The translations under genes and the position numbers were made by a program. The notes beneath the pieces were generated by a model. It saw only the letters and a list, made by a program, of their open reading frames with translations, had not been told where the DNA came from and did not search any database. Shown in pieces: positions 1-9,741 of a DNA stretch of 64,000 nt (its first letter is position 1; the number at the start of each line of letters is the position of its first letter). The stretch is from Pseudomonas ceruminis (GTDB taxonomy: Bacteria; Pseudomonadota; Gammaproteobacteria; Pseudomonadales; Pseudomonadaceae), in assembly GCF_021602025.1 (NCBI RefSeq), contig NZ_BQHW01000004.1, positions 124,001 through 188,000 on the forward strand, read 5' to 3'.

Positions 1-591
1 GGCCAGCATCACCTGGCTGACCGACAAGCGCTGTGCGGTGCAATGCCCGAGCAGTTCCTTGGCGGTTTTGAAGGGATAGGGCAGCACCGTGCTGTCCTCG
101 ACGATACGGTCGTGACCGGCGGCGTCTTCATCGACCACAAAGCCGCCGCCTACCGAGTAGTACTCGCGGCTACGGATCTGCAAGCCGGCTGCGTCGAAGG
201 CACGAAAAATCATGCCGTTGGGATGATAAGCCAGCGGCTTGCGGATCATCGCCAGATGCTGCTTTTCGGTGAAGGCAATATCGTATTCGCCGAGCAGGCG
301 CAGGTGGCCGCTGTCGCGGATCGCCTGCAGGCGGGCGGGGATGGATTCGGTGTCGACAGTATCGGGGTGCTCGCCTTCAAGGCCGAGCAATACCGCCTTG
401 TCGCTGCCGTGGCCTTTGCCGGTTGCACCGAGCGAGCCATACAGCTCGGCCTTGATGCTTGCGGTGCTGGCCAGCAGGCCGTCGCGGCGCAGCCCTTCAG
501 CAAAGCGTGCGGCAGCGCGCATCGGGCCGACCGTGTGGGAACTGGAGGGGCCGATGCCGATCTTGAACAGGTCGAAGACGCTCAGGGACAT
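1..591 (-). CDS. sdaA: L-serine dehydratase (L-serine ammonia-lyase), 3' part outside window
   Basis: Deaminates L-serine to pyruvate and ammonia in the cytoplasm using an iron-sulfur cluster. The 197 visible N-terminal residues begin MSLSVFDLFKIGIGPSSSHT and continue VGPMRAAARFAEGL, the serine-binding signature of the single-chain serine dehydratases; YYSVGGGFV follows further in. The cluster cysteines lie in the missing C-terminal half, so completeness cannot be judged. ATG at 591 follows a GGAGGAACC-type ribosome site on the minus strand. It lies 82 bp after gcvP in the same direction. The context fits glycine to serine to pyruvate flow, as in the glycine cleavage operon of P. aeruginosa. 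Confidence 0.93.
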   Translation of the reverse strand, partial: MSLSVFDLFKIGIGPSSSHTVGPMRAAARFAEGLRRDGLLASTASIKAELYGSLGATGKGHGSDKAVLLGLEGEHPDTVDTESIPARLQAIRDSGHLRLLGEYDIAFTEKQHLAMIRKPLAYHPNGMIFRAFDAAGLQIRSREYYSVGGGFVVDEDAAGHDRIVEDSTVLPYPFKTAKELLGHCTAQRLSVSQVMLA

Positions 592-673
592 GGTGGTTCC
601 TCCAGGTAGGTCGTGCAGACAGCATTGGCCCCTGTGGGCGCGGGACAAGCCCGCTCCACAAGGGGAGTCCGCC
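592..673. repeat. gcvP-sdaA spacer with REP-like palindrome
   Basis: The spacer contains GCGGGACAAGCCCGC at 640-654, a near-perfect palindrome of the kind dispersed between Pseudomonas genes (REP-like), with CCTGTGG and CCACAAGG flanking it as a second arm pair. It probably forms a hairpin in the operon mRNA between gcvP and sdaA. No T-run follows, so it is not a classical terminator. Confidence 0.5.
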
Positions 674-3529
674 TCAAACGTCCTGATAGCTTTCGATCGA
701 CGGGCAGGCGCAGACCAGGTTGCGGTCACCGAACACGTTGTCGACCCGCCCGACCGGCGGCCAGTACTTGCCCTCCACCAGGCTCGGCAGTGGGTACACC
801 GCCTGCTCACGGCTATAACCATGGGCCCAGTCGCCCACCAGCTCGGCCGCCGTGTGCGGGGCGTTTTTCAGCGGGTTGTCATCCTTGTCCAGGCTACCGT
901 TCTCCACGGCGCGAATCTCTTCGCGGATCTGGATCATTGCGTTGCAGAAGCGGTCCAGTTCTTCTTTGGACTCGCTTTCGGTCGGTTCGATCATCAGCGT
1001 GCCCGCCACAGGGAAGGACATGGTCGGGGCATGGAAGCCAAAGTCGATCAGGCGCTTGGCCACGTCGTCGACACTGATGCCGCTAGTGTCCTTGAGCGGG
1101 CGCAGGTCGAGAATGCACTCGTGTGCCACCAGGCCATTGCCACCGGTGTACAGAACAGGATAGTGCTCTTCCAGGCGCCGGGCGATGTAGTTGGCATTGA
1201 GGATCGCCATTTGCGAGGCGCGCTTGAGGCCCGCACCGCCCATCATGCGGATGTACATCCAGGTAATGGGCAGGATGCTGGCGCTGCCGAACGGCGCCGC
1301 GCACACGGCACCTTCGTGGTTTTCCAGCTGTGCATGGCCTGGCAGGAATGGCGCCAGGTGCGCTTTCACGCCAATCGGGCCGACGCCCGGGCCGCCACCG
1401 CCGTGTGGAATACAGAACGTCTTGTGCAGGTTCAAGTGCGAGACATCGCCGCCGAACTTGCCGGGGGCGCACAGGCCGACCATGGCATTCATGTTGGCGC
1501 CGTCGATGTACACCTGGCCGCCATTGTCGTGAATGATCGCGCAGATCTCGCCGATCGCCTCCTCGAACACGCCGTGGGTCGATGGGTAGGTGATCATGAT
1601 CGCGGCCAGGCGCTCCCGGTGCTCGATGGCCTTGGCACGCAGGTCATCGACATCGACGTTGCCACGGGCGTCACAGGCGGTGACAACCACGCGCATACCG
1701 GCCATGTGCGCGGTAGCGGGGTTGGTACCGTGGGCTGAAGACGGGATCAGGCAGATATCACGATGGCTTTCGCCGCGGCTGCGGTGGTAAGCGCGGATGG
1801 CCAGCAGGCCGGCGTACTCGCCTTGGGAGCCGGCATTGGGTTGCAGCGACACGGCGTCGTAGCCAGTGGCGGCGCACAACATGGCTTCCAGTTCGCGTGT
1901 CAGTTGCTGGTAGCCCTGACTCTGCTCGGCGGGGGCGAACGGGTGCAGGTTGCCGAACTCGGCCCAGGTCACCGGGATCATTTCGCTGGCGGCGTTGAGC
2001 TTCATGGTGCACGAACCCAGCGGGATCATGCTGCGGTCCAGCGCCAGGTCCTTGTCGGCCAGGCGGCGTAGGTAACGCATCAGTTCGGTTTCGCTGTGGT
2101 ATCGGTTGAACACCGGGTGTTCGAGGATGGCCGACTGGCGCAGCAGCGCGACCGGCAGGCGCGAGCCGGTGCTGGCGGCCAGGGCGGCGAAGTCAGGGTG
2201 TGCCTGCTGGCCAGCGAACACCTGCCACAAGGCTTCTACATCGGCCTGGGTGGTCGTTTCGTCGAGCGACAGCCCCAGCGTGTCGCTGTCGATCTGGCGC
2301 AGATTGATGCGTTGCTCACGGGCCTTGGCGTGCAGGCTTGCGGTTGCGCTGCCCGTGGCCAGGGTCAGGGTATCGAAGGCGGTTTCGCCCAGCACATCGA
2401 TGCCCAGGGTTTTCAGGCCGGCGGCAAGGATCGCGGTCAGCGCGTGGGTGCGCTGGGCAATGCGCTTGAGGCCTTGCGGGCCGTGGTACACGGCGAACAT
2501 GCTGGCGATGTTGGCTAGCAGTACCTGGGCGGTGCAGATGTTGCTGGTGGCCTTCTCGCGACGGATGTGCTGCTCGCGGGTCTGCATGGCCAGGCGCAGT
2601 GCGGTCTTGCCGAAGCGGTCGATCGACACGCCGACCAGGCGGCCCGGCATGTCACGCTTGAAGGCATCGCGGGTGGCGAAGTAGGCCGCGTGGGGGCCTC
2701 CGAAACCAAGCGGTACACCGAAGCGCTGGGCGCTGCCAATGGCCACGTCGGCGTCGAATTCGCCCGGCGGGGTCAGCAGCGTCAGGGCCAGCAGGTCGGC
2801 GGCCACGGCCACCAGGGCATTGGCGGCATGGAAGCGCTGCACCAGTTCGCGGTAGTCGAACACTTCACCCTTACTGGCCGGGTATTGCAGCAGGGCACCG
2901 AAGAAGGTGCTGACATCGTTCAGCTCGCGCTCGTCACCCACCACGATCTCGATGCCCAGCGGTTCGGCACGGGTCCGCAGCACGTCGAGGGTCTGCGGAT
3001 GGCAGTGCACGGAGGCAAAGAAGGCATGGCTGGCCTTGTTCTTTGACAGGCGCTTGCAGAAGGTCATGGCTTCGGCGGCGGCAGTCGCTTCGTCGAGCAA
3101 GGATGCGTTGGCGATCGGCAGGCCAGTCAGGTCGCTGATCAGGGTCTGGAAGTTCAGCAGGGCCTCCAGGCGGCCTTGAGAGATTTCAGGCTGGTAAGGC
3201 GTGTAGGCAGTGTACCAGGCAGGGTTTTCCAGCAGATTGCGCAGGATCGGTGCCGGGGTGTGGGTGTTGTAGTAGCCCTGGCCGATGTAGTTCTTGAACA
3301 GCTGGTTCTTGCCAGCGATGGCTTTCAGCGCAGCGAGGGCATCGGCCTCGCTCTGGCCGTCTGCCGAGCCCAGTACGCTAGTGCCTTTGATGGTATCGGG
3401 GATGACAGCGGCGGTCATGGCTTCCAGCGAGTCGAAGCCGAGGGTCGCCAGCATGGCCTGCTCGTCAGCGGTGCGAGGGCCGATGTGGCGGGCGATGAAT
3501 TCGTTGGCGGTGCCGAGGTTGATGGTCAT
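674..3529 (-). CDS. gcvP: Glycine dehydrogenase (decarboxylating), P-protein of the glycine cleavage system
   Basis: A PLP enzyme that decarboxylates glycine and passes the aminomethyl group to the lipoyl arm of GcvH. At 951 aa it is the full-length single-chain bacterial form, with two homologous halves. The N-terminal half holds [17 protein letters not shown] (about 87-103). The C-terminal half carries the cofactor site [18 protein letters not shown] with the Schiff-base lysine at K703. GSCTMKLN (506-513) and SSAHGTNPA (597-605) are also typical. The gene starts 11 bp after gcvH and is clearly co-transcribed with it. The product is cytoplasmic and no damage is seen. Confidence 0.97.
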   Translation of the reverse strand: MTINLGTANEFIARHIGPRTADEQAMLATLGFDSLEAMTAAVIPDTIKGTSVLGSADGQSEADALAALKAIAGKNQLFKNYIGQGYYNTHTPAPILRNLLENPAWYTAYTPYQPEISQGRLEALLNFQTLISDLTGLPIANASLLDEATAAAEAMTFCKRLSKNKASHAFFASVHCHPQTLDVLRTRAEPLGIEIVVGDERELNDVSTFFGALLQYPASKGEVFDYRELVQRFHAANALVAVAADLLALTLLTPPGEFDADVAIGSAQRFGVPLGFGGPHAAYFATRDAFKRDMPGRLVGVSIDRFGKTALRLAMQTREQHIRREKATSNICTAQVLLANIASMFAVYHGPQGLKRIAQRTHALTAILAAGLKTLGIDVLGETAFDTLTLATGSATASLHAKAREQRINLRQIDSDTLGLSLDETTTQADVEALWQVFAGQQAHPDFAALAASTGSRLPVALLRQSAILEHPVFNRYHSETELMRYLRRLADKDLALDRSMIPLGSCTMKLNAASEMIPVTWAEFGNLHPFAPAEQSQGYQQLTRELEAMLCAATGYDAVSLQPNAGSQGEYAGLLAIRAYHRSRGESHRDICLIPSSAHGTNPATAHMAGMRVVVTACDARGNVDVDDLRAKAIEHRERLAAIMITYPSTHGVFEEAIGEICAIIHDNGGQVYIDGANMNAMVGLCAPGKFGGDVSHLNLHKTFCIPHGGGGPGVGPIGVKAHLAPFLPGHAQLENHEGAVCAAPFGSASILPITWMYIRMMGGAGLKRASQMAILNANYIARRLEEHYPVLYTGGNGLVAHECILDLRPLKDTSGISVDDVAKRLIDFGFHAPTMSFPVAGTLMIEPTESESKEELDRFCNAMIQIREEIRAVENGSLDKDDNPLKNAPHTAAELVGDWAHGYSREQAVYPLPSLVEGKYWPPVGRVDNVFGDRNLVCACPSIESYQDV

Positions 3530-3540
3530 GGCAGGCGTCC

Positions 3541-3924
3541 TCAGGCGTCGTCGTTGGCTTTGATCAGGCGGTCGTAGGCGTCCTGGTCGAGCAGGGCGGC
3601 CACTTCGTTCATGTCTGCGGGGATGAAGCGGAAGAACCAGCCCTCGCCCAGTGGATCTTCGTTGACCCGTTCGGGGCTTTGATCAAGCTGGTCATTCACT
3701 GCAACCACTTCGCCGGCCAGCGGCATGTAGACACCGCTGGCGGCCTTGACCGATTCGACGGTGGAGGCTTCGGCACCTTTGTCGTACTGCTGCAGCTCTG
3801 GCAGTTGCACGTAGACCACGTCACCCAAGGCATTCTGAGCGTAGGCAGTGATGCCTACGGTGACACTGCCGTCGGCCTCGACGCGCAGCCATTCGTGATC
3901 TTCGGTGAAACGCAACTCGCTCAT
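3541..3924 (-). CDS. gcvH: Glycine cleavage system H protein (lipoyl carrier)
   Basis: Small 127-aa carrier that shuttles the methylamine intermediate between P-, T- and L-proteins on a lipoyl group. The modified lysine is K60, in the motif [15 protein letters not shown] (54-68). Length and the N-terminal FTEDHEWLR block match the family. The ribosome site (TTCCCGAGGATTCCCC on the minus strand) precedes ATG at 3924. It is the first gene of the gcvH-gcvP-sdaA operon, 65 bp downstream of a sigma-54 promoter (3989-4004). No gcvT is visible; it probably lies beyond the left edge. Confidence 0.97.
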   Translation of the reverse strand: MSELRFTEDHEWLRVEADGSVTVGITAYAQNALGDVVYVQLPELQQYDKGAEASTVESVKAASGVYMPLAGEVVAVNDQLDQSPERVNEDPLGEGWFFRFIPADMNEVAALLDQDAYDRLIKANDDA

Positions 3925-4237
3925 GGGGAATCCTCGGGAAGCAGGGCGTTGGGCGCGGTATGGCCGCGCTCTTGGTTAAGGATTCCATAGCAATAATGCG
4001 GCCATTAAATAAAAGTCATTAAATATCAATAACTTAAATAATTTAACCGATGTTGTTTTCGCTTTTTTGGAATGAAAACGCTACAGAGGAGGGCGGAAAG
4101 AAAAGGTTCGGAGGATCAAACCCTTGCGCAGAACGCGCCAAGTGGCTTTGTATTGAATTCGATACGATGTACGGATATCGCTACGGACAGGGCGGCCGGG
4201 CCCATGCGCGGGTTACGCCGCGAAAGGGCCCGATTTT
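3925..4237. other. gcvH/gltS intergenic region (313 bp)
   Basis: No gene is seen here. The part nearest gcvH holds the sigma-54 promoter. An AT-rich tract runs from about 4004 to 4075 and includes GTTTTC and GAAAAC (4055-4060, 4074-4079) as an inverted pair. The part nearest gltS is GC-rich and should contain the activator sites, but I could not recognise a clean repeated operator. A perfect 16-bp palindrome overlaps the gltS stop codon at 4237-4252. Confidence 0.5.
3989..4004 (-). promoter_or_regulatory. Sigma-54 (-24/-12) promoter of gcvH-gcvP-sdaA
   Basis: Read on the minus strand, TGGCCGCATTATTGCT has GG and GC separated by exactly 10 bases, the invariant spacing of RpoN promoters (consensus TGGCACG-N4-TTGCW). 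It sits about 65 bp before the gcvH start. The DNA just upstream (4005-4050) is strikingly AT-rich, as expected for a region bent between activator and polymerase. The sigma-54 activator gene at 5617-7125 is the obvious partner. Confidence 0.8.
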
Positions 4238-4252
4238 TTACAGCGCTGTAAA
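4237..4252. repeat. Perfect palindrome TTTACAGCGCTGTAAA at the gltS stop codon
   Basis: Sixteen bases with full dyad symmetry. The TAA stop of gltS (minus strand) lies inside it. On the minus strand the palindrome runs into AAAATC, not a T-run, so it does not look like a Rho-independent terminator. Its TGTAAA and TTTACA halves are the half-sites of TyrR-family operators, here in inside-out order. Confidence 0.55.
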
Positions 4253-5443
4253 GAACGGCAGCGTGAGGTACAGCTTGATCACGATGACATTGATGATGTC
4301 GATGAAGAATGCGCCCACCATCGGTACTACCAGAAATGCAATCTGCGAAGACCCGAAGCGCTGGGTGATGGCTTGCATGTTGGCAATGGCCGTTGGCGTT
4401 GCGCCCAGGCCAAAACCGCAGTGTCCGGCGGCCAGTACGGCGGCATCGTAGTTGCTGCCCATGAGTCTGAACGTCACGAACATTGCAAACAGTGCCATGA
4501 CCAACGTTTGTACAGCCAAAAGAGTGAAGAAGGGTAACGCCAGGGCCGCCAGGTCCCACAGTTTCAGGGACATCAGTGCGATTGCCAGAAACAGCGACAA
4601 GCTGACATTGCCCAGCACGGACACTTCGCGCTCGAATACCTGATACAGGCCAAATACAGAAAGCCCGTTGCGCAGCAGCACGCCCACGAACAAGACGCAA
4701 ACGAATGTCGGTAACTCAAATGCCGTCTCGTGGAGCAGGCCGTTCAACAGGGTGCCGCCCATCAAACTGACCGCGATCAGAGCAAGGGTTTCGATCATTG
4801 AGAAGGGCGTGATCAGCCGCTCTTCGTTTGGCTGTTCGAAGCCCTTTGGCAAGTGTGAAATACCCTGATCAAGGCCCGGCGTTTCAACACGGTTGATGAG
4901 TAGGCGTGCAACCGGCCCGCCAATCAGCCCGCCCAGCACCAAGCCAAACGTCGCCGCTGCCAATGCCAGTTCCGTTGCCGACGCCAAACCGTACTTTTCG
5001 CTGAACGTCGCTCCCCACGCCGCGCCGGTGCCGTGGCCGCCCGACAGGGATATCGAACCGGACAACAGGCCCATCAGCGGATCAAGCCCCAGTGCCTTTG
5101 CCAGCCCGATGCCCATTGCATTCTGGACCACCAGCAGCCCAGTGACCGCCAGCAGGAAAATACCGACAACCCGGCCGCCTTTTTTCAGGCTGGCAATGTC
5201 GGCACTCAGACCGATGGTGGCAAAAAACGCCAACATCAAGGGTGTTTGCAGTGAGGTATCGAACTGCACATGCACGTCGACGGTGCGTAAGCCCAACAGC
5301 AGCAGCGCCACGAGCAGGCCGCCTGCTACCGGTTCGGGAATATTGTAAGTGCGCAGGAAACCGACGCGGGTGACAAGACCGCGCCCTAGCAAAAGTACCA
5401 GGGAAGCGGCCACGAGCGTGCCGTAAAAATCGAGTTGAAGCAT
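4238..5443 (-). CDS. gltS: Sodium/glutamate symporter
   Basis: Inner-membrane Na+-coupled glutamate carrier of 401 aa, the usual GltS length. It starts MLQLDFYGTLVAASLVLLLG and then IPEPVAGGLLVALLLL, matching GltS helices 1-2. It contains SGSISLSGGHGTGAAWG (about 128-144), the glycine-rich re-entrant loop, and a second one around AAGHCGFGLGATPTAIANM (about 339-357). About ten hydrophobic helices are visible. It lies between the gcv operon and the sigma-54 regulator, 173 bp from the latter and in the same direction. Whether it is co-transcribed with the regulator is unknown. Confidence 0.93.
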   Translation of the reverse strand: MLQLDFYGTLVAASLVLLLGRGLVTRVGFLRTYNIPEPVAGGLLVALLLLGLRTVDVHVQFDTSLQTPLMLAFFATIGLSADIASLKKGGRVVGIFLLAVTGLLVVQNAMGIGLAKALGLDPLMGLLSGSISLSGGHGTGAAWGATFSEKYGLASATELALAAATFGLVLGGLIGGPVARLLINRVETPGLDQGISHLPKGFEQPNEERLITPFSMIETLALIAVSLMGGTLLNGLLHETAFELPTFVCVLFVGVLLRNGLSVFGLYQVFEREVSVLGNVSLSLFLAIALMSLKLWDLAALALPFFTLLAVQTLVMALFAMFVTFRLMGSNYDAAVLAAGHCGFGLGATPTAIANMQAITQRFGSSQIAFLVVPMVGAFFIDIINVIVIKLYLTLPFFTAL

Positions 5444-5616
5444 TCAGAGTACTCTTGGTTCCGTGAGGGGCGAACATTGCTTGGAGGCGCCTTTTGGGCC
5501 GAGTGTATGTGCAATGTCATCCTTTAACGGGTAGGGAAATTCTGAATAAAACCTCGATTTTGCGGGCAAATGGAGAGGGGAGGCATTCGTACCGGGCCGG
5601 GGCGAATACCGCCACA

Positions 5617-7125
5617 TCAGCCCTTGTTGGGGATACCGTACTTGCGTAGCCGTTGAGCGATGGCGGTGTGCGACGTCTGCAGTCGCCCCGCCAACTGTCG
5701 GGTGGAGGGGTAACTGGGATACAGCCGCTGCAGCAGCTCACGTTCGAAATTGCCAACCGCCTGTTCCAGGCTGGCCACCTCGCCATCCTGCCCGCGGGCT
5801 ACCGAGGTGCCGGCGATGTCTAAGTCGCCGATGTCCACCAGGTTGCCCTCGCAAATGGCAGCGGCGCGGAAGATCACGTTCTGCAACTGACGCACGTTGC
5901 CCGGCCATGGGTTGGCCAGCAGTGCCGAATGGGTGGCGGGCGTCAGGCGGCATGGCGGGCGTTGGATCTGGGTGCAGGCCTGCTGCATGAAGTAATGCGC
6001 GAGCATCAGGATATCCTGACCCCGGTCACGCAGTGGCGGCACTTGCAGGTTGAGCACATTCAGGCGGTAGAACAGGTCTTCACGGAACGTGCCTTCGGCG
6101 ACCATGCGTTCCAGGTCACGGTGGGTGGCACTGATAATTCGTACATCGACCTTCACCTCACGGTCGCCGCCCACGCGGCGGAAGCTGCCATCGCTGAGAA
6201 AGCGCAGGAGCTTGGCCTGCAGGTAAGGAGACATTTCGCCGATTTCGTCGAGAAACACCGTCCCCTGGTTGGCCAGCTCCATCAGCCCTGGCTTGCCACC
6301 CCGCTGGGCACCGGTAAAGGCGCCGGGGGCATAGCCGAACAGCTCGCTTTCGGCCAGGCTCTCGGGCAGCGCGGCGCAGTTCAGCGCCAGAAATGGCGCT
6401 GCATGGCGGCTACTGATGGCATGGCAGGCACGGGCCACCAGTTCTTTGCCCGTGCCAGTCTCGCCATGTACCAGCAGCGGTGCGTCGAGCGCCGCCACGC
6501 GCAGGGCGCGCGCCTTGAGGGTGCGAATCGCCGGTGAGTCGCCGAGCAATGCATCGAAACCTTCGGCATGGTCGTGGTGCAGGGCCGACAGGCGCTCGCC
6601 CATACGGTTGGGTGGGTAGAGGGTCAGCAGGCCGCCGGCGTTGGTGATGGGCGTGGCATCGAGCAGCAGGCTCTGGCCGTTGAGCTGCATCTCACGCATC
6701 GGCAAATGGAAATTGTTGTCCAGCAGTGCCTGCAGTAGCGCCGGGTCGCCGAACAGCTCGCCTACCGAGCGCCCGGCCGACTCTCGGCCGCACAGGGCGA
6801 TCAGTGCCGGGTTGGCAAGCAGCACCTTGCCGGCGCTGTCCACCGCCAGCACCGGATCGCTCATGGCCGCCAGCAAGGCGTCGAGCTGCAGGTGGCGGCG
6901 CTGGCCGGGGAGGATGTCGACCACGTCCACCGATTGCACACCGTGCACATCGAACAGGGCGTCGTGCAGCTCTTCCAGCACGGCCGGGCTGAGGGTCGGG
7001 GCATCGATGTAGACGTTCGGCGGGACCATCTCCACGGCGTCCAGGTTGAGGTTGCGGGCACCGAGCAGGGCGAGGACTTCCTGGGTGATGCCGACGCGGT
7101 CGATGAAGCTGACGTGGATGCGCAT
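5617..7125 (-). CDS. gcsR: TyrR-type sigma-54-dependent activator, probably GcsR (glycine cleavage regulator)
   Basis: 502 aa with four parts. Residues 1-75 are an ACT-like ligand domain ([18 protein letters not shown]). Residues 80-180 are PAS-like. The AAA+ domain (about 192-430) has Walker A GETGTGKE at 221-228, an intact sigma-54-contacting GAFTGA loop at 268-273, Walker B FLDEIG at 291-296 and [12 protein letters not shown] at 405-416. A C-terminal helix-turn-helix ([20 protein letters not shown]) lies around 474-493. This is the TyrR/PhhR/GcsR architecture. In P. aeruginosa GcsR activates the glycine cleavage operon in response to glycine. The sigma-54 promoter in front of gcvH here makes GcsR the best name; PhhR is less likely because no phhA is nearby. 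Confidence 0.85.
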   Translation of the reverse strand: MRIHVSFIDRVGITQEVLALLGARNLNLDAVEMVPPNVYIDAPTLSPAVLEELHDALFDVHGVQSVDVVDILPGQRRHLQLDALLAAMSDPVLAVDSAGKVLLANPALIALCGRESAGRSVGELFGDPALLQALLDNNFHLPMREMQLNGQSLLLDATPITNAGGLLTLYPPNRMGERLSALHHDHAEGFDALLGDSPAIRTLKARALRVAALDAPLLVHGETGTGKELVARACHAISSRHAAPFLALNCAALPESLAESELFGYAPGAFTGAQRGGKPGLMELANQGTVFLDEIGEMSPYLQAKLLRFLSDGSFRRVGGDREVKVDVRIISATHRDLERMVAEGTFREDLFYRLNVLNLQVPPLRDRGQDILMLAHYFMQQACTQIQRPPCRLTPATHSALLANPWPGNVRQLQNVIFRAAAICEGNLVDIGDLDIAGTSVARGQDGEVASLEQAVGNFERELLQRLYPSYPSTRQLAGRLQTSHTAIAQRLRKYGIPNKG

Positions 7126-7190
7126 GGGGAGAGGAGGTTATGGCCGGGGGAGGGCAGTAGTATGCCTCGTGCGCTGTGGGAAACCCAATC

Positions 7191-7255
7191 GCCGGCCAGC
7201 CGGCCTCCACAGGTGCTGCCCGTCAGTGGCGGTCTGCGGGAGCCGGCTGGCCGGC
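7191..7255. repeat. REP-like inverted pair
   Basis: GCCGGCCAGCCGGC at 7191-7204 and GCCGGCTGGCCGGC at 7242-7255 are inverted copies flanking about 37 bp, a REP doublet typical of P. putida intergenic DNA. It occupies the gap between the small hypothetical gene at 7263 and the start of the sigma-54 regulator. Confidence 0.75.
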
Positions 7256-7262
7256 GAGGGGG

Positions 7263-7631
7263 TTACCCCAGATGTTCTGGCTTGATCGAGTCGCCCGACT
7301 TCACATCCAGCTTGGCGCGGATGTCTTCGAACATCAGGTCGTAGATCTTGTGCGGTGAGCTCAGGGTCTCGAATTTCTTGGGCGGTGCGAGGTGGGCCTG
7401 GGCCTTGCGGCTCAGCACCATCAGAAAGCTTGGCAGGACCTGGTCCTTGGGCAGAAAGAACGTTTCGTCCACCGGCTTACCTTCGATGCTGCCATGCAGG
7501 CGGAACTGTACACCTCGGCCTTCCTTGGGGTCCTGTGTCGCCTCGTACTCAAGATTGAGGTCATAACTATGGTCGGCGCTGTTCAGCGCGGTGCGCTCGA
7601 TATGCACGTGACCAGGGTGGAACTGGGCCAT
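7263..7631 (-). CDS. Conserved hypothetical protein at the end of the arc operon (possibly DUF5064)
   Basis: A 122-aa soluble protein beginning MAQFHPGHVHIERTALNSAD. No catalytic motif, signal peptide or membrane segment is visible. The sequence is charged, with a beta-rich first half (HSYDLNLEYEATQDP, VQFRLHGSIEGKPVDETFFL) and a helical C-terminus ending DSIKPEHLG. I chose the ATG at 7631 because GGAGGATTCCGCC lies just before it on the minus strand; an in-frame start 60 bp earlier lacks such a site. It is 56 bp after arcC and probably co-transcribed, but its role in arginine metabolism is unknown. The DUF5064 assignment is from memory and uncertain. Confidence 0.75.
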   Translation of the reverse strand: MAQFHPGHVHIERTALNSADHSYDLNLEYEATQDPKEGRGVQFRLHGSIEGKPVDETFFLPKDQVLPSFLMVLSRKAQAHLAPPKKFETLSSPHKIYDLMFEDIRAKLDVKSGDSIKPEHLG

Positions 7632-7687
7632 GGCGGAATCCTCCGGAAGGTCGAAAACGGCGGGCGGCTTACGCCCGCCTACTGCAT

Positions 7688-8617
7688 TCAACGGTAGCTG
7701 ATACCTGGCTTGGCCGTGGAAACCCGAGTGCCGGCCGTGCCTTTGACGATGTCCTCGATGTTCTCCAGCGAGCTGATCACCGCCACTTTACCGGTATTGC
7801 GGGCAAAGTCACTGGCAGCCTGCACCTTTGGCCCCATGGAGCCGGCGGCGAAGCCCAGGCGTTCGAGTTCGTCGGGGTGGGCCTGGGCAATGGCTTTTTG
7901 CGTTGGCTTGCCCCAGTCAATGTAGGCCGCGTCGACGTCAGTGGCGATTATCAGAAGGTCGGCTTCCAATTGCTCGGCCAGCAGTGCCGAACACAGGTCC
8001 TTGTCGATGACCGCCTCGACGCCTTTGAGCTTGCGGTTTTCATCGTACAGGGTGGGGATGCCGCCGCCACCGGCACAGATCACGATACTGCTCTTTTCCA
8101 GCAGCCATTTGATCGGGCGAATCTCGAAGATGCGCTTGGGTTTGGGGCTGGCGACCACGCGGCGGTACTTGTCGCCATCAGCCTTGACCACCCAGCCTTT
8201 TTCCTTGGCCAGGCGCTCGGCTTCTTCCTTGCTGTAAACCGGGCCGATGAACTTGGTGGGGTCTTTGAAGGCCGGGTCGTTGGCATCGACTTCGACCTGG
8301 GTCAGCAAGGTGGCGAACGGCACCTCGAAGTCCAGCAGGTTGCCCAGCTCCTGTTCGATCATGTAGCCGATCATGCCTTCGGTTTCGGCACCCAGCACGT
8401 CCAGCGGGTAGGCTTCGTCCGGCTTGTAGGACAGTGCCTGCAGCGACAGCAGGCCGACCTGAGGGCCGTTGCCGTGGGCGATGACCAGTTCGTTGCCAGG
8501 ATGAATCTTGGCGATCTGCTCGGTGGCGGTGCGGATATTGGCGCGCTGATTTTCAGCGGTCATGGGCTCGCCGCGGCGCAGCAGGGCGTTGCCGCCCAAT
8601 GCAACAACGATACGCAT
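7688..8617 (-). CDS. arcC: Carbamate kinase (arginine deiminase pathway)
   Basis: Converts carbamoyl phosphate and ADP to ATP, ammonia and CO2, the energy-yielding last step of the arginine deiminase pathway. The 309-aa sequence starts [19 protein letters not shown], the ATP-binding start of the carbamate/amino-acid kinase fold. It also has [13 protein letters not shown] (about 64-76) and ICAGGGGIP (about 180-188). The ribosome site AAAGGACACTACC precedes the ATG. It is the fourth gene of the arc operon, separated from arcB by an 85-bp spacer with a strong hairpin. The product is cytoplasmic. Confidence 0.97.
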   Translation of the reverse strand: MRIVVALGGNALLRRGEPMTAENQRANIRTATEQIAKIHPGNELVIAHGNGPQVGLLSLQALSYKPDEAYPLDVLGAETEGMIGYMIEQELGNLLDFEVPFATLLTQVEVDANDPAFKDPTKFIGPVYSKEEAERLAKEKGWVVKADGDKYRRVVASPKPKRIFEIRPIKWLLEKSSIVICAGGGGIPTLYDENRKLKGVEAVIDKDLCSALLAEQLEADLLIIATDVDAAYIDWGKPTQKAIAQAHPDELERLGFAAGSMGPKVQAASDFARNTGKVAVISSLENIEDIVKGTAGTRVSTAKPGISYR

Positions 8618-8650
8618 GGTAGTGTCCTTTAACGTAGAAGTGAGGGTCGC

Positions 8651-8696
8651 CTCCTGCCCCTGGGGTCATCGGCAAGCCGGGTTCCAGGGGCAGGAG
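8651..8696. repeat. Long hairpin between arcB and arcC
   Basis: Perfect 13-bp arms CTCCTGCCCCTGG (8651-8663) and CCAGGGGCAGGAG (8684-8696) enclose a 20-base loop with GGCAAGCCGG inside. It occupies most of the arcB-arcC spacer. No T-run is present, so it is more likely an mRNA processing or stabilising hairpin than a terminator. Confidence 0.75.
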
Positions 8697-8702
8697 TGGC
8701 CT

Positions 8703-9713
8703 TTAAAGGTCAGCCAGGGTCGACACCAGGATCGCCTTGATCGTATGCATGCGGTTTTCTGCCTGCTCAAAGGCGATGCACGCCGGCGACTCGAACACGT
8801 CGTCGGTCACTTCGATGCCGTTGGCCAGGTCCGGGTACTGTTCGGCGATCTGCTTGCCGACCTTGGTCTCGGAGTTGTGGAACGCCGGCAGGCAGTGCAT
8901 GAACTTGGTGCGTGGGTTGCCGGTGGACTTCATCAGCTCCGCGTTGACTTGGTAAGGCTTGAGCTGCTTGATGCGCTCACCCCAAGCTTCGATCGGCTCA
9001 CCCATCGAGACCCAGACGTCGGTGTGCACGAAGTCCACGCCCTTGACTGCGGCTTTCGGGTCTTCGGTGAGGGTGAGGCGCGCGCCGCTTTCCTCAGCGT
9101 ATTTCTTGCAGCGTTCTACCAGGTCGTCATGGGGCCACAGCGCCTTGGGTGCGGCAATGCGCACGTCCATGCCGAGCTTGGCGCCAATCAGCAGCAGCGA
9201 GTTGCCCATGTTGTTGCGGGCATCGCCGAGGTAGGCATAGCTGATGTCGTGCAGCGGCTTGTCGCTGTGCTCACGCATGGTCAGCACGTCGGCGATCATC
9301 TGGGTTGGGTGGTATTCGTCGGTCAGGCCGTTGAACACCGGCACGCCGGCGAACTTGGCCAGCTCTTCGACGATTTCCTGCTTGAAGCCACGGTACTCGA
9401 TGGCATCGTACATGCGCCCGAGTACGCGGGCGGTGTCCTTCATGCTCTCCTTGTGGCCGATCTGCGAGGAGTTGGGGTCGATGTAGGTGACGTTGGCACC
9501 TTGGTCGTAGGCGGCGACTTCGAAGGCGCAGCGCGTACGGGTCGAGGTCTTCTCGAAGATCAGGGCAATGTTGTTGCCTTTGAGATGCTGCTGCTCGGTG
9601 CCGGTGTACTTGGCACGCTTGAGGTCGCGGGACAGGTCCAGCAGGTACCTCAGCTCGCGGGTGGTGTGGTGTTCGAGGCTGAGCAGGTTGCGGTTGTGGA
9701 TGTTGAACGCCAT
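8703..9713 (-). CDS. arcB: Ornithine carbamoyltransferase, catabolic
   Basis: Splits citrulline to ornithine and carbamoyl phosphate in the arginine deiminase pathway. The 336-aa protein carries the carbamoyl-phosphate site [13 protein letters not shown] (STRTR at 57-61) and the ornithine-site motif HCLPAFHN near residue 275. Its length and the [17 protein letters not shown] start match the catabolic ArcB group rather than the shorter anabolic ArgF. The ribosome site AAGGAGAATCACC precedes ATG at 9713. It is the third gene of the arc operon, 69 bp after arcA. Confidence 0.96.
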   Translation of the reverse strand: MAFNIHNRNLLSLEHHTTRELRYLLDLSRDLKRAKYTGTEQQHLKGNNIALIFEKTSTRTRCAFEVAAYDQGANVTYIDPNSSQIGHKESMKDTARVLGRMYDAIEYRGFKQEIVEELAKFAGVPVFNGLTDEYHPTQMIADVLTMREHSDKPLHDISYAYLGDARNNMGNSLLLIGAKLGMDVRIAAPKALWPHDDLVERCKKYAEESGARLTLTEDPKAAVKGVDFVHTDVWVSMGEPIEAWGERIKQLKPYQVNAELMKSTGNPRTKFMHCLPAFHNSETKVGKQIAEQYPDLANGIEVTDDVFESPACIAFEQAENRMHTIKAILVSTLADL

Positions 9714-9741
9714 GGTGATTCTCCTTGAATTCGGTAATCGG

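Noticed and set aside
5617-7125. Naming the regulator PhhR or TyrR
   Set aside because: The architecture is shared, but the gene is next to a sigma-54-dependent glycine cleavage operon and not to phhAB, so GcsR fits better.
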